The notes under the pieces are model-generated. The model was not told where the DNA came from. It saw only the letters and a list, made by a program, of their open reading frames with translations, and did no database searches. A DNA stretch of 52,587 bases from an uncultured Prevotellaceae bacterium (lineage in GTDB: Bacteria > Bacteroidota > Bacteroidia > Bacteroidales > Bacteroidaceae): assembly GCA_900316265.1 (NCBI GenBank), contig ONCH01000028.1, forward strand, positions 1 through 52,587, written 5' to 3'. Positions 17,681-24,353 of the stretch are shown here, one piece after another. The translations under genes and the position numbers were made by a program. Numbering within the stretch: the first letter of the stretch is position 1; each line of letters opens with the position of its first letter.

Positions 17681-18061
17681 TCATGGGTTTTTCGGCAGCT
17701 CTACGAAGACGGGCTTTTCTGGCATCAGTGCCGCTTCGGGCTTGAATTTCACCCTCAGCCCCCGAATCATCTTCGGCGAGAACGGACGGTCAGGAGGGCA
17801 GGGGTCACACGTGATGCCTAACTTCAGCCATCCCAGCCCGTCGATGTGTACGCGGTGTGAGTCGGCCAGCAGCTGCTGCACCGTCTCGCCCAGCTCTATG
17901 AGCACCGCCATCACGTCGCTGCGCTTTACCGAGCAGTTCGACTGGATGATAGCAGCCAGCTCGCTGGTTTCTACTGTTCTCAGGTTCACGCTGTGCGCAA
18001 AGAAGTGTTTGGGGTAGCGTGACCAACTGGTGTTGTCTTGTCTTACTCTGTACGTTATCAT
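17681..18061 (-). CDS. HU-related DNA-binding protein, paralogue 3 (divergent)
   Basis: This 126-residue protein aligns with paralogues 1 and 2 over the HU-like core (ELAAIIQSNCSVKRSDVMAVLIELGETVQQLLADSHRVHIDGLGWLKLGI). The N-terminus differs (MITYRVRQDNTSWSRYPKHFFAHSV), as does the beta arm (CDPCPPDRPFSPKMIRGLRVKF). It is more diverged and may have separate DNA specificity. It has its own promoter (18167-18199). Confidence 0.75.
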   Translation of the reverse strand: MITYRVRQDNTSWSRYPKHFFAHSVNLRTVETSELAAIIQSNCSVKRSDVMAVLIELGETVQQLLADSHRVHIDGLGWLKLGITCDPCPPDRPFSPKMIRGLRVKFKPEAALMPEKPVFVELPKNP

Positions 18062-18166
18062 ATTGTTACAATTTAAAGTTGATTATCAGCCTCTTTTGTG
18101 AGCGCCCTGTAACGGCTCCGTCTCCAAATCTGATGTTTTCGCCTTCCGCTGTTACGCCTCACATTG

Positions 18167-18199
18167 CAAAGTTACTAAAAAAAGGTACCCTAAGTCAAG
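18167..18199 (-). promoter_or_regulatory. Promoter of HU paralogue 3 with shared CTTGACTTAGGGTACC block
   Basis: Minus-strand TAACTTTG at 18167-18174 with TTGAC about 20 bases upstream. The 16-base block is identical to the one before paralogue 2. Confidence 0.6.
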
Positions 18200-18242
18200 A
18201 GTTCCGCCCAGAAAAGTGAGCTGGCACTCGCGAAAATCTCAA

Positions 18243-18275
18243 ACTACGCAAATACGCAAATACTCAAATACGCAA
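18243..18275. repeat. Left array of 8-bp iterons (TACGCAAA type)
   Basis: Four tandem 8-bp units: ACGCAAAT, ACGCAAAT, ACTCAAAT, ACGCAA. They are inverted relative to the array at 18457-18487. Confidence 0.65.
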
Positions 18276-18307
18276 TAAGCGCCTTTTTAAACTATAGACC
18301 TAACAAC

Positions 18308-18345
18308 TTAATTTATATATATAATATATTATATATATAAATTAA
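18308..18345. repeat. Perfect 38-bp AT palindrome
   Basis: Two 19-base halves are exact reverse complements; the left half begins TTAATTTATATATATAATA. The DNA is pure A/T and could extrude a cruciform or melt easily. It lies between two inverted iteron arrays. Confidence 0.75.
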
Positions 18346-18456
18346 ACATATATTTTAATATCATTGAAAAAATCTGAAAAATAACCCAAACGGTCAGCCA
18401 CTCAAACCAAGCTCCCCCCCAAAAACGCATCAAAACACCTCAAAAACGCCCTTAAT

Positions 18457-18487
18457 GAGTATTTGCGTAGTTGCGTAGTTGCGTATT
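18457..18487. repeat. Right array of 8-bp iterons, inverted
   Basis: GAGTATTTGCGTAGTTGCGT followed by AGTTGCGTATT. Its reverse complement has three to four TACGCAA units with the same ACTC variant as the left array. It ends 16 bases before the umuC stop codon. Confidence 0.65.
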
Positions 18488-18502
18488 TCGGCCCTGTTAA
18501 TC

Positions 18503-19798
18503 CTACTTCAACTTGATGATATCTGACCATCGGGTAGTGGGGTTAGGACTACGGAAATCATGTTTAATGGCATTGGCAAAGACATTGGCCTTTCCTTTTC
18601 CGTCCTTGCGCGTGTACTGTTGCGCTCCTATGACAATGGTCTCTGAGCCTTGCATGCGATTGATGCGATCTACCACCTCGTCCAGTCGTCTCATCTTCTC
18701 TATCTGTTCGGCATTCACATCGAAGAGGTCTTGTTGCAGGGGGCTTTTGGGTGAGATACCCATCACGATGACTCCTGCCTTCTTGTACTGATAGCCCTGC
18801 CGGTATATCTGCTGCAACGCCTCGCAGGCGGCCTGGACTATGGGTATGGTACTGCTGGTGGGTGTGATGAGCCGCGTCTCGTGGAAGTTCCAGTATTGCG
18901 GCAAGTCCTCGCGAAACGTGTTTGTGTTCAGGAATACGCCCACTATCGATGCTACCGTACCCTCCGTCCTGAGTTTCTCAGCACATCGGGCGGCATAGTT
19001 GGCCACGTGTGTACGCAGGGTGTCGAGGTCTGCAATCATGCCATTGAACGAGCGACTGGTGCAGATGCTTTTCTTCTTTGCCAGTTGTTCGTTGGGCACC
19101 ACGTCCTCACCGTTCAGTTCCTGCCACGTGCGCACGATGTTGATGTTGTTGAACGTCAGGCGCACCCAATCCCTGTGGTGCTGTGCGAAGTCATAGGCAG
19201 TCTTCACACCCATCGCCTGCAACTTGGCCGCATATCGCCGCCCTATGCCCCAGACATCTTCTATCGCGCACCACTGCAGCGCCTTCTCCCGCTTATAGTC
19301 CGTGTCTATCATGCAGCAATGGCGGTATGCCTCGTATTTCTTTGCCAGTCGTGAGGCAATCTTCGCCAGCGTCTTGTTAGGAGCCAGTCCTATGCTGACG
19401 GGCATGCCCACCTCGCGCTTGATGCGCTTGTGCAGGTGTTCTCCCCATTGCTGCAACTGGCCCTGTTCTATGCCGTCCAGATACATAAAGCACTCGTCAA
19501 TGGAGTAGCGGAAATAGGCAGGCGTCTCCTGTCGGATAATGCTCACCACACGCCCAGTCAACTCGCCGTACAACTCGTAGTTCGACGAGAATACGGCAAT
19601 CTTCTGACCAGGGAACAACTGCTCCAATTGGAAATACGGCGTACCCTCCTTGATACCCATGCGCTTTGCCTCGTTCGAGCGCGCCACCACACACCCGTCA
19701 TTGTTCGACAGCACCACGACAGGCTTGCCCAGCAGGTCAGGCCTGAACACTCGTTCGCAGGAAACGTAGCAGTTGTCGCAGTCGCAGATGCCGTACAT
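18503..19798 (-). CDS. umuC: Y-family DNA polymerase V catalytic subunit (UmuC)
   Basis: UmuC is the error-prone translesion polymerase of the SOS response. The 431-residue protein has the Y-family N-terminus CDCDNCYVSCERVF with Asp6, the catalytic pair Asp101-Glu102 in YSIDECFMYL, the palm/thumb segment GLAPNKTLAKIASRLAKK, and little-finger and C-terminal UmuC regions. LQQDLFD at residues 354-360 looks like a beta-clamp-binding motif. It starts 12 bases after umuD, giving a standard umuDC operon. It is placed beside the HU-related array, not with housekeeping genes. Confidence 0.93.
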   Translation of the reverse strand: MYGICDCDNCYVSCERVFRPDLLGKPVVVLSNNDGCVVARSNEAKRMGIKEGTPYFQLEQLFPGQKIAVFSSNYELYGELTGRVVSIIRQETPAYFRYSIDECFMYLDGIEQGQLQQWGEHLHKRIKREVGMPVSIGLAPNKTLAKIASRLAKKYEAYRHCCMIDTDYKREKALQWCAIEDVWGIGRRYAAKLQAMGVKTAYDFAQHHRDWVRLTFNNINIVRTWQELNGEDVVPNEQLAKKKSICTSRSFNGMIADLDTLRTHVANYAARCAEKLRTEGTVASIVGVFLNTNTFREDLPQYWNFHETRLITPTSSTIPIVQAACEALQQIYRQGYQYKKAGVIVMGISPKSPLQQDLFDVNAEQIEKMRRLDEVVDRINRMQGSETIVIGAQQYTRKDGKGKANVFANAIKHDFRSPNPTTRWSDIIKLK

Positions 19799-19810
19799 GG
19801 TTTTAAGGGA

Positions 19811-20248
19811 TTAGATTTTCTCGAAGGTACGAATCAGATGGATGACGACACCCCATACCTGGAAGTCGTCGCCAGCCTCCACCTTGAATACGGGATAGTC
19901 CGGGTTGGCAGGTCGCAGTTCGATGTATCCATCCTTCTTGTGCGTCAAGTCCAGATACTTGATGGTGAACTCCCCGTTCCAGAAAGCCACGATGATAGAC
20001 CCATGATGCGCTTCCACAGCCCTGTCGATGATGACCCTGTCGCCATCGAAGATGCCAGCATCCTTCATCGAGTCGCCTTCCACGTCGCCATAGAACGAAG
20101 CCTCCGGATGGCGTATGTAGTCGCGGTTGAAGTCCAGCGTCTCGTGCACATAGTCTTCTGCCGGACTGGGGAATCCCGCCCTTACGCCAGCGTGCATCAG
20201 TTCCAGTTTGGTGTCGAACACCCCTTTCTGTATCTTGATATTTCCCAT
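19811..20248 (-). CDS. umuD: UmuD-like self-cleaving SOS protein
   Basis: UmuD is a LexA-fold protein that RecA stimulates to cut itself; the processed form joins UmuC as Pol V. The 145-residue product has the cleavage site Ala24-Gly25 in AGFPSPAEDY, the catalytic Ser60 in VEGDSM, and Lys97 in FTIKYL. I chose the ATG at 20248 (MGNIKIQKGVFDTK) over an earlier one at 20299, since the longer form adds residues unlike the family and the promoter overlaps that stretch. It forms an operon with umuC. Confidence 0.92.
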   Translation of the reverse strand: MGNIKIQKGVFDTKLELMHAGVRAGFPSPAEDYVHETLDFNRDYIRHPEASFYGDVEGDSMKDAGIFDGDRVIIDRAVEAHHGSIIVAFWNGEFTIKYLDLTHKKDGYIELRPANPDYPVFKVEAGDDFQVWGVVIHLIRTFEKI

Positions 20249-20274
20249 ATATTCTCCTTTTATTCCATTCCTGC

Positions 20275-20308
20275 CACAAAAGTACAAATCATTCTGCAAT
20301 TACGTGCA
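20275..20308 (-). promoter_or_regulatory. umuDC promoter with a dyad (TGCA-N6-TGCA)
   Basis: Minus-strand TACTTTTG at 20275-20282 fits the -7 element. TGCAATTACGTGCA at 20295-20308 has palindromic ends and overlaps the -33 area, where an SOS-type repressor could bind. The operator assignment is a guess. Confidence 0.4.
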
Positions 20309-20387
20309 ATATCTCCCAACTTTTTATCTAATTTCCCCTTTTAACGTTTGTTTTATTATTAAATTTTGAAATTAACGCGAAACGTAT

Positions 20388-20395
20388 TACCTTTG
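20388..20395 (+). promoter_or_regulatory. -7 element for the RNA ahead of the GIY-YIG gene
   Basis: TACCTTTG with TTTTG about 20 bases upstream (around 20364). It is divergent from the umuDC promoter. Confidence 0.55.
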
Positions 20396-20401
20396 TAATC
20401 G

Positions 20402-20553
20402 AGTTTTAGGTAATTATGGGACAATGCGCGTGTGCCGTGAGGTACTTACGTTCCCCCTCATAGATTTTTTAGTTATATTTTTACAATTTTCCATTTTGGG
20501 CTTTTCATTAAGCCTGAAAATCCCCCACCGTTCGTGAGGATAGTGGGGGTTTT
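20402..20553 (+). ncRNA. Candidate leader or small RNA with two hairpins
   Basis: Transcription from the 20388 promoter would cross a 15-codon frame (20416-20463, MGQCACAVRYLRSPS). The end of that frame overlaps a TGAGG/CCTCA hairpin followed by T-rich DNA. Next comes a strong CCCCCAC/GTGGGGG hairpin (20522-20549) with a T tail. This resembles an attenuator or a stand-alone small RNA. No known RNA family is recognised. Confidence 0.4.
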
Positions 20554-20596
20554 AGAAAGAACCTAACTACTATTCAATAAAACAACGAACATAAAA

Positions 20597-21223
20597 ATGG
20601 AATACGGAATAGTTTACTTACTGACAAATCCTTACATGCCTGGACTGGTGAAGATAGGCATGACCAAGCAAGAAGACTTGGATAAAAGGATGAAGGAGCT
20701 CTACACTACTGGAGTTCCTGTAGCCTTCGAGTGCCAATTTGCTTGCAAGGTAAACAACAAGGACTGTGCGAAAATTGAGCGTGCCCTACATACTGCCTTT
20801 GAACCTCAGCGAGTGAACAAGAATCGTGAGTTCTTTAAAATCAATGTTGAGCAGGCGAAGGCCATCCTTGAACTATTCCACCACACTGATGTTACAGAGG
20901 ACGTCACTGAAGAGATACAGAATGACTTGACAGAAGATGATAAAGCCGCATCAACAAAGGCAAAAGGCCATCGTCCTCCATTGAACTTTATCCAGATGGG
21001 TATGCAAAAAGGGGACATCCTAAAGTGGAAGGATGATCCCAATATCACAATATCTGTGCATACAGATAGAACTGTCTTGTATAATGGTGAAGAAATCGCT
21101 ATCAGTGCACTTACCAGAGACCTAAAGCATGCAAAATACTACGTTGCTCCAGGCTCATATTGGACATATAATGGCAAACTGTTGAGCGATATTTACGAAG
21201 AAACTTATCCGTTTGAAGAGTAA
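20597..21223 (+). CDS. GIY-YIG (T5orf172-type) nuclease with C-terminal RAMA-like domain
   Basis: This 208-residue protein has two parts. Residues 1-90 are a T5orf172/MUG113-type GIY-YIG fold: GIVYLLTNP, VKIGMT, Arg31 in DKRMKEL, Glu61 in KIERALHTAF, and NKNREFF. Residues 100-125 are a charged linker. Residues 132-205 (NFIQMGMQKGDILKWKDDPN...GEEIAISALTRDL...YWTYNGKLLSDIYEETY) resemble the RAMA domain, proposed to read modified DNA bases. The pair suggests a modification-dependent nuclease or a DNA-repair factor. It is divergent from umuDC and 4 bases upstream of a C2H2-type gene. Domain calls are by eye. Confidence 0.72.
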   Translation: MEYGIVYLLTNPYMPGLVKIGMTKQEDLDKRMKELYTTGVPVAFECQFACKVNNKDCAKIERALHTAFEPQRVNKNREFFKINVEQAKAILELFHHTDVTEDVTEEIQNDLTEDDKAASTKAKGHRPPLNFIQMGMQKGDILKWKDDPNITISVHTDRTVLYNGEEIAISALTRDLKHAKYYVAPGSYWTYNGKLLSDIYEETYPFEE

Positions 21224-21227
21224 AAGT

Positions 21228-21518
21228 ATGTCAGAAAAAGTTAAGTGCAAAATATGCGGTAAAGTAGGGCTTGCTAAGGACAACAAAGGCCTTATAAAGC
21301 ATTTACGTTTAGCACATAATGATTGTGTCTCAACGGATTTCAATAAAGAGGAATATTTTGAAGCAGCAGATCCCGATTCTATTATAGAAATTAGATCTAT
21401 TTCAATAAAGGATTGGAGAAAAAAGCAAAAAAGGAAATTGACTAAAAGGCTGAAAGAGAACAGTAAGTCAAAGAATCCCTTCGTAAGAATAATATATACC
21501 CCAATGACCAATGGATAA
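21228..21518 (+). CDS. Small C2H2-type zinc-finger protein
   Basis: This 96-residue protein has an N-terminal finger: Cys7-x2-Cys10 and His25-x4-His30 in VKCKICGKVGLAKDNKGLIK and the following HLRLAH. A lysine/arginine-rich C-terminus follows (DWRKKQKRKLTKRLKENSKSK). It probably binds nucleic acid. I chose the ATG at 21228 over an upstream TTG that would overlap the nuclease gene. Only 4 bases separate the two, so they are probably expressed together. No function is known. Confidence 0.65.
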   Translation: MSEKVKCKICGKVGLAKDNKGLIKHLRLAHNDCVSTDFNKEEYFEAADPDSIIEIRSISIKDWRKKQKRKLTKRLKENSKSKNPFVRIIYTPMTNG

Positions 21519-21520
21519 CG

Positions 21521-21547
21521 TGAAACAGGTACCTGGTACCTGTTTCA
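21521..21547. repeat. 27-bp near-perfect palindrome with two GGTACC sites
   Basis: Arms TGAAACAGGTACC / GGTACCTGTTTCA (13 bp each) around one base. No T run follows, so a protein-binding site is as likely as a terminator. It starts 2 bases after the C2H2 gene stop. Confidence 0.7.
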
Positions 21548-21606
21548 AATGTTTCTGATGCACAAAAATGGAGAAATGTGCATTATAAATAATTAACGGA
21601 AAAAAG

Positions 21607-21640
21607 TTCCTGTTCGAGGATTATCGAGCAGGAATTTTTT
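21607..21640 (+). terminator. Terminator ahead of the coiled-coil gene promoter
   Basis: Arms TTCCTGTTCGA / TCGAGCAGGAA, loop of 6, then TTTTTT. Confidence 0.75.
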
Positions 21641-21641
21641 G

Positions 21642-21649
21642 TATCTTTG
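21642..21649 (+). promoter_or_regulatory. -7 element for the coiled-coil gene
   Basis: TATCTTTG followed by C, directly after the terminator. The leader has a CCTC/GAGG hairpin and an AAAAGGAG ribosome site before the ATG at 21721. Confidence 0.6.
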
Positions 21650-21720
21650 CAGTCCTTTCGCCTCTGATGGCTGAGGGGTGGGAGGAACCAAAACTATATA
21701 TATAAAAAAGGAGTAGAACT

Positions 21721-22227
21721 ATGGAATTAAATCAGGGTGAATTTGATTCGGTGACACAACGATTGGAGCAGTATGCCTCGCAGGTGAGCATACTGCAGAC
21801 GAGACTTGAGATACAACCGGAACTGGTCAGGAAGGATGAAGAACTGGCCAGGCTGAGAACGGAACTGAAGGATTCGGAAATGCGCTGTATGCGTGCTGAA
21901 GAGGAACTGGAGGAACTGAAGGGAAAATATGAATTGCTGTCGCATCAAAATGACTCGGCATTGGTAGAGAATGCATGGCTGAAGAATTGTATCCTGCTGT
22001 CGTTGACAAGCATCAGGACATTTATGCGTATGGTGAAGCGTGTAGAGTTGAAGTCATTGTTCATTACATTTCTGCACAAGACGATACTTCCCGACATGGG
22101 GGTTCGTGGTATTCATGCTATCGACGACACGATGGACCTGACGGATATTAATGAGATTGAGAAGTTGGCCGACCAGATTATTCTGGAGAATCACGGCAAT
22201 GTGACACATGGAAAGGTGATTGAGTGA
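21721..22227 (+). CDS. Coiled-coil protein of unknown function
   Basis: This 168-residue protein is not recognised. Residues 5-85 are a strong coiled coil (heptads in VTQRLEQYASQVSILQTRL and RKDEELARLRTELKDSEMR). The second half is more globular and ends NEIEKLADQIILENHGNVTH. The IILENHGNV stretch resembles LVIENHGTM in the next gene. Its TGA overlaps the next ATG by one base (TGATG), so translation is coupled. Confidence 0.6.
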   Translation: MELNQGEFDSVTQRLEQYASQVSILQTRLEIQPELVRKDEELARLRTELKDSEMRCMRAEEELEELKGKYELLSHQNDSALVENAWLKNCILLSLTSIRTFMRMVKRVELKSLFITFLHKTILPDMGVRGIHAIDDTMDLTDINEIEKLADQIILENHGNVTHGKVIE

Positions 22228-22682
22228 TGACTGAGGAAGAGAAGTTGAAGATACTGGAGGGTATTATTAAGAATGGTGCGTCTATTGGCCAACTGGTGAT
22301 TGAGAATCATGGAACGATGAACTACAATGCTGGAGGCGAGAAGAAGGCGAATCTTGACGACGTGACACTGGATGACATGAAAAAGGCTGTCGCGGAGTGT
22401 GGCATGTATATGTATGCTGTGGCAGGAATTACCGTAGCCTACGCCATAGGGCGTGACTTGTGCCATTGGACGCTGTCGCAATCTGACTTTGAACGGAAGA
22501 TGAGGATGGTGGGTTACGACTGCAAGGATGGTACCATTGCCAACACGCTACGCAACAATCCATATATGCGTGAGCACGTCAGCAAGTGGGCTACACTCGG
22601 CGCCAAGAGCGAGGTGCTGAGATTGCGTGACGAACTGCAAAAATCATTGATTGGCATGAAAGAAAAACCTGCCGAGACATAA
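22227..22682 (+). CDS. Hypothetical protein coupled to the coiled-coil gene
   Basis: This 151-residue protein is not recognised. The N-terminus has EKLKILEGIIKNGASIGQLVIENHGTMNYNAGG, with an ENHG motif as in the preceding protein. The centre has a short hydrophobic stretch (MYMYAVAGITVAYAIG). The C-terminal half includes TIANTLRNNPYMREHVSKWA and a helical end. The start at 22227 is preferred to GTG 22224 because it gives the one-base stop-start overlap. A terminator follows. Confidence 0.6.
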   Translation: MTEEEKLKILEGIIKNGASIGQLVIENHGTMNYNAGGEKKANLDDVTLDDMKKAVAECGMYMYAVAGITVAYAIGRDLCHWTLSQSDFERKMRMVGYDCKDGTIANTLRNNPYMREHVSKWATLGAKSEVLRLRDELQKSLIGMKEKPAET

Positions 22683-22713
22683 AGTGCGACATGAACGACA
22701 TGGAATGCGACAT

Positions 22714-22748
22714 GGGTGTCTGACGAACAGTCAGGCACCCATTTTTTT
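22714..22748 (+). terminator. Terminator of the two-gene unit
   Basis: Arms GGGTGTCTGAC / GTCAGGCACCC with one mismatch, loop of 5, then a T run. Confidence 0.7.
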
Positions 22749-22752
22749 GTTC

Positions 22753-22760
22753 TATCTTTG
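22753..22760 (+). promoter_or_regulatory. -7 element of the second island operon
   Basis: TATCTTTG followed by C just after the terminator. It would start the transcript covering 22820-26840. Confidence 0.55.
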
Positions 22761-22819
22761 CATTGTCAATCAGAGGAAACGACGATAATGACAAGCGATC
22801 ATTGAGGCATTGATATAAG

Positions 22820-22936
22820 ATGATTATTACATATACTTTTTTCATAATTTGTTGTGCTTTTGTAATATTGAATTCGGTGGCAAGGCGCTGCCACACCAAC
22901 CAGCCGGTTCGCGAGAATAGGCTGTTCTTCAGATGA
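22820..22936 (+). CDS. Possible 38-residue membrane peptide
   Basis: In the 250-base leader before 23010, ATG 22820 opens a frame with a hydrophobic start (MIITYTFFIICCAFVILNSV) and an arginine-rich end (RENRLFFR), closing at 22936. The ribosome site is weak, so this is only a candidate. Confidence 0.3.
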   Translation: MIITYTFFIICCAFVILNSVARRCHTNQPVRENRLFFR

Positions 22937-23009
22937 ATCGTAATACGATATACATTATTAATTATTTAAAGGTCGCCCTAAGGAAGCGACGTAAAATAAA
23001 GTAACGAGT

Positions 23010-23297
23010 ATGGAAAGATTTTTAATGATTAAGGAGCAGTTGCCGATGAGGGAGCGCTCGTACACTGACCAGCAGGGTCAGCAGAAGGTTTTCGTCAGCG
23101 TGGGATTTGTGCTGACGGATGGTATCAACACCATGTTTGCCGAGGCTGTGGGCGATATGGCCAGGGCGCTGGAACAGCAGAAGCCCGACCAGGGAGTGAT
23201 GCACCTCGTGGAATATGAACTCTCGTGCCGCGAATGGCAGGACAGCCAGCAACAGCGGAGATTTGAGAACGCAGTAAGAATTACTAAAATGGCGTAG
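23010..23297 (+). CDS. Hypothetical protein in the VirE/M15 operon
   Basis: This 95-residue protein is not recognised. It looks like a small beta-rich domain followed by a helix: RERSYTDQQGQQKVFVSVGFVLTDGINTMFAEAVGDMARAL, then VMHLVEYELSCREWQDSQQQRRFENAVRI. The pattern recalls small nucleic-acid-binding phage proteins, but this is only an impression. A GTCGC/GCGAC hairpin lies just ahead of its start. It is first in the run leading to the DUF3987 gene. Confidence 0.55.
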   Translation: MERFLMIKEQLPMRERSYTDQQGQQKVFVSVGFVLTDGINTMFAEAVGDMARALEQQKPDQGVMHLVEYELSCREWQDSQQQRRFENAVRITKMA

Positions 23298-23300
23298 GGA

Positions 23301-23390
23301 AAAATAAAACAATAAAACAATAAAAGAATAAAAAAATAAAACAATAAAAGAATAAAAAAATAAAAGAATAAAAGAGTAAAACAGTAAAGA
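23301..23390. repeat. 8-bp tandem repeat array (AATAAAAC/G)
   Basis: Roughly ten degenerate copies of AATAAAAC or AATAAAAG between the genes at 23297 and 23469. It is A-rich and non-coding. Confidence 0.7.
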
Positions 23391-23468
23391 ACCTGAGTTG
23401 AAGTGAGGAGGATGTTCTCGAGTAAATGGCCAAAGATTCTGACCTTCTCTCACAAATCAACTAAAGGT

Positions 23469-23819
23469 ATGAAAATGAACATTGAAATTCCGGATGAGGT
23501 GCTGGTGCTCCTGCAAACGGGTAAGGCTATTGAGGGTACAATAAAGATGGACCTCATGACATGTGGTATCAGATTTAATGCGTTTCGACGCAAGTCGAGG
23601 GAACGGGGCTATGTGAGGCCTGCAGACGTGACGCTGGCTGAGTCGGTCAGCGGCTGGCTGAAGCGTAGCGTGAAAAAGAACAAGATTTTCGTGAGTGTGA
23701 ACCGCTCGATGGGTAACGTCCGAAGTGCCTCGGAGCTGATGCTACAGGCCAAGGAGCTGACGGACTGCCTGCGACACATGATGATGACTGTGGAAATAAG
23801 TGAGGAGGAGATGCTATGA
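23469..23819 (+). CDS. Hypothetical protein upstream of the M15 peptidase
   Basis: This 116-residue protein is not recognised. It begins MKMNIEIPDEVLVLLQTGKA and has a basic central part (CGIRFNAFRRKSRERGYVRP, SVSGWLKRSVKKNKIFVSVNRS) and a helical end. Starts are possible at 23469 or 23475; both follow an AAAGG. The longer frame back to 23403 has unconvincing residues. The stop overlaps the next ATG by 4 bases. Confidence 0.55.
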   Translation: MKMNIEIPDEVLVLLQTGKAIEGTIKMDLMTCGIRFNAFRRKSRERGYVRPADVTLAESVSGWLKRSVKKNKIFVSVNRSMGNVRSASELMLQAKELTDCLRHMMMTVEISEEEML

Positions 23820-24319
23820 AGAAGAATGAGAAGCTATTTCTGTATGGGCAGTGCACGGAGCACTTCGACATGGGTGAGCTGACGGAGAGCGGTCATGCAG
23901 TAAAGCATGGCATCGTGAACATGCCAGGCGAGGAGCAGCAGGGGAATCTGAAAGTGCTGTGCAGGGACTATCTGGAACCGTTGCGCCTACACTTGGGCGA
24001 GGCGGTGAGGGTGAACAGTGCCTACCGCTGCCCTGAACTGAATGCCCTGGTGGGCGGTAGCCGAGGCTCATGGCACCTGCATGGTGCTGCCGCTGATATC
24101 CACTGCGCTACGATAGGGCGGGCCATCAACGTGCTGCATTTCTTCCGCAAGCACTTTGCGGAACAGGGAGTAAGCTACGATGAGTGCTACGCCAAGATAG
24201 GACAAAATGCATGGTATGTGCATGTGGCTTTTAACCCCGCAGGTCGGCAGCACAACCGTATGAGGGATAACCTGCGTGAAATCCGTGCGCTTTGGAGAAT
24301 GGATAACGAGAGAATATAA
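23816..24319 (+). CDS. M15-family (VanY/Hedgehog-type) zinc peptidase
   Basis: This 167-residue enzyme is of the M15 type, which cuts peptidoglycan stem peptides. The recognisable run is NLKVLCRDYLEPLRLHLGEAVRVNSAYRCPELNALVGG, then SWHLHGAAADI with zinc ligands His87 and Asp94, and the third ligand His136 in WYVHVAF. It has no signal peptide, as with phage-type endolysins of this fold. Amidases or M15 enzymes recur next to HU-related, smalltalk and VirE_N genes in Bacteroidales. It overlaps the previous gene by 4 bases. Confidence 0.85.
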   Translation: MKKNEKLFLYGQCTEHFDMGELTESGHAVKHGIVNMPGEEQQGNLKVLCRDYLEPLRLHLGEAVRVNSAYRCPELNALVGGSRGSWHLHGAAADIHCATIGRAINVLHFFRKHFAEQGVSYDECYAKIGQNAWYVHVAFNPAGRQHNRMRDNLREIRALWRMDNERI

Positions 24320-24353
24320 TGTGTTTAACTTATTAAAATCTGTATTTAGAGAA

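Noticed and set aside
18308-18345. AT palindrome as an insertion-sequence end or terminator
   Set aside because: No transposase or target duplication is visible, and pure A/T arms make a poor terminator; the paired iterons suggest another role.
23301-23390. Possible CRISPR array
   Set aside because: Units are only 8 bases with no spacers, and no cas gene is present.
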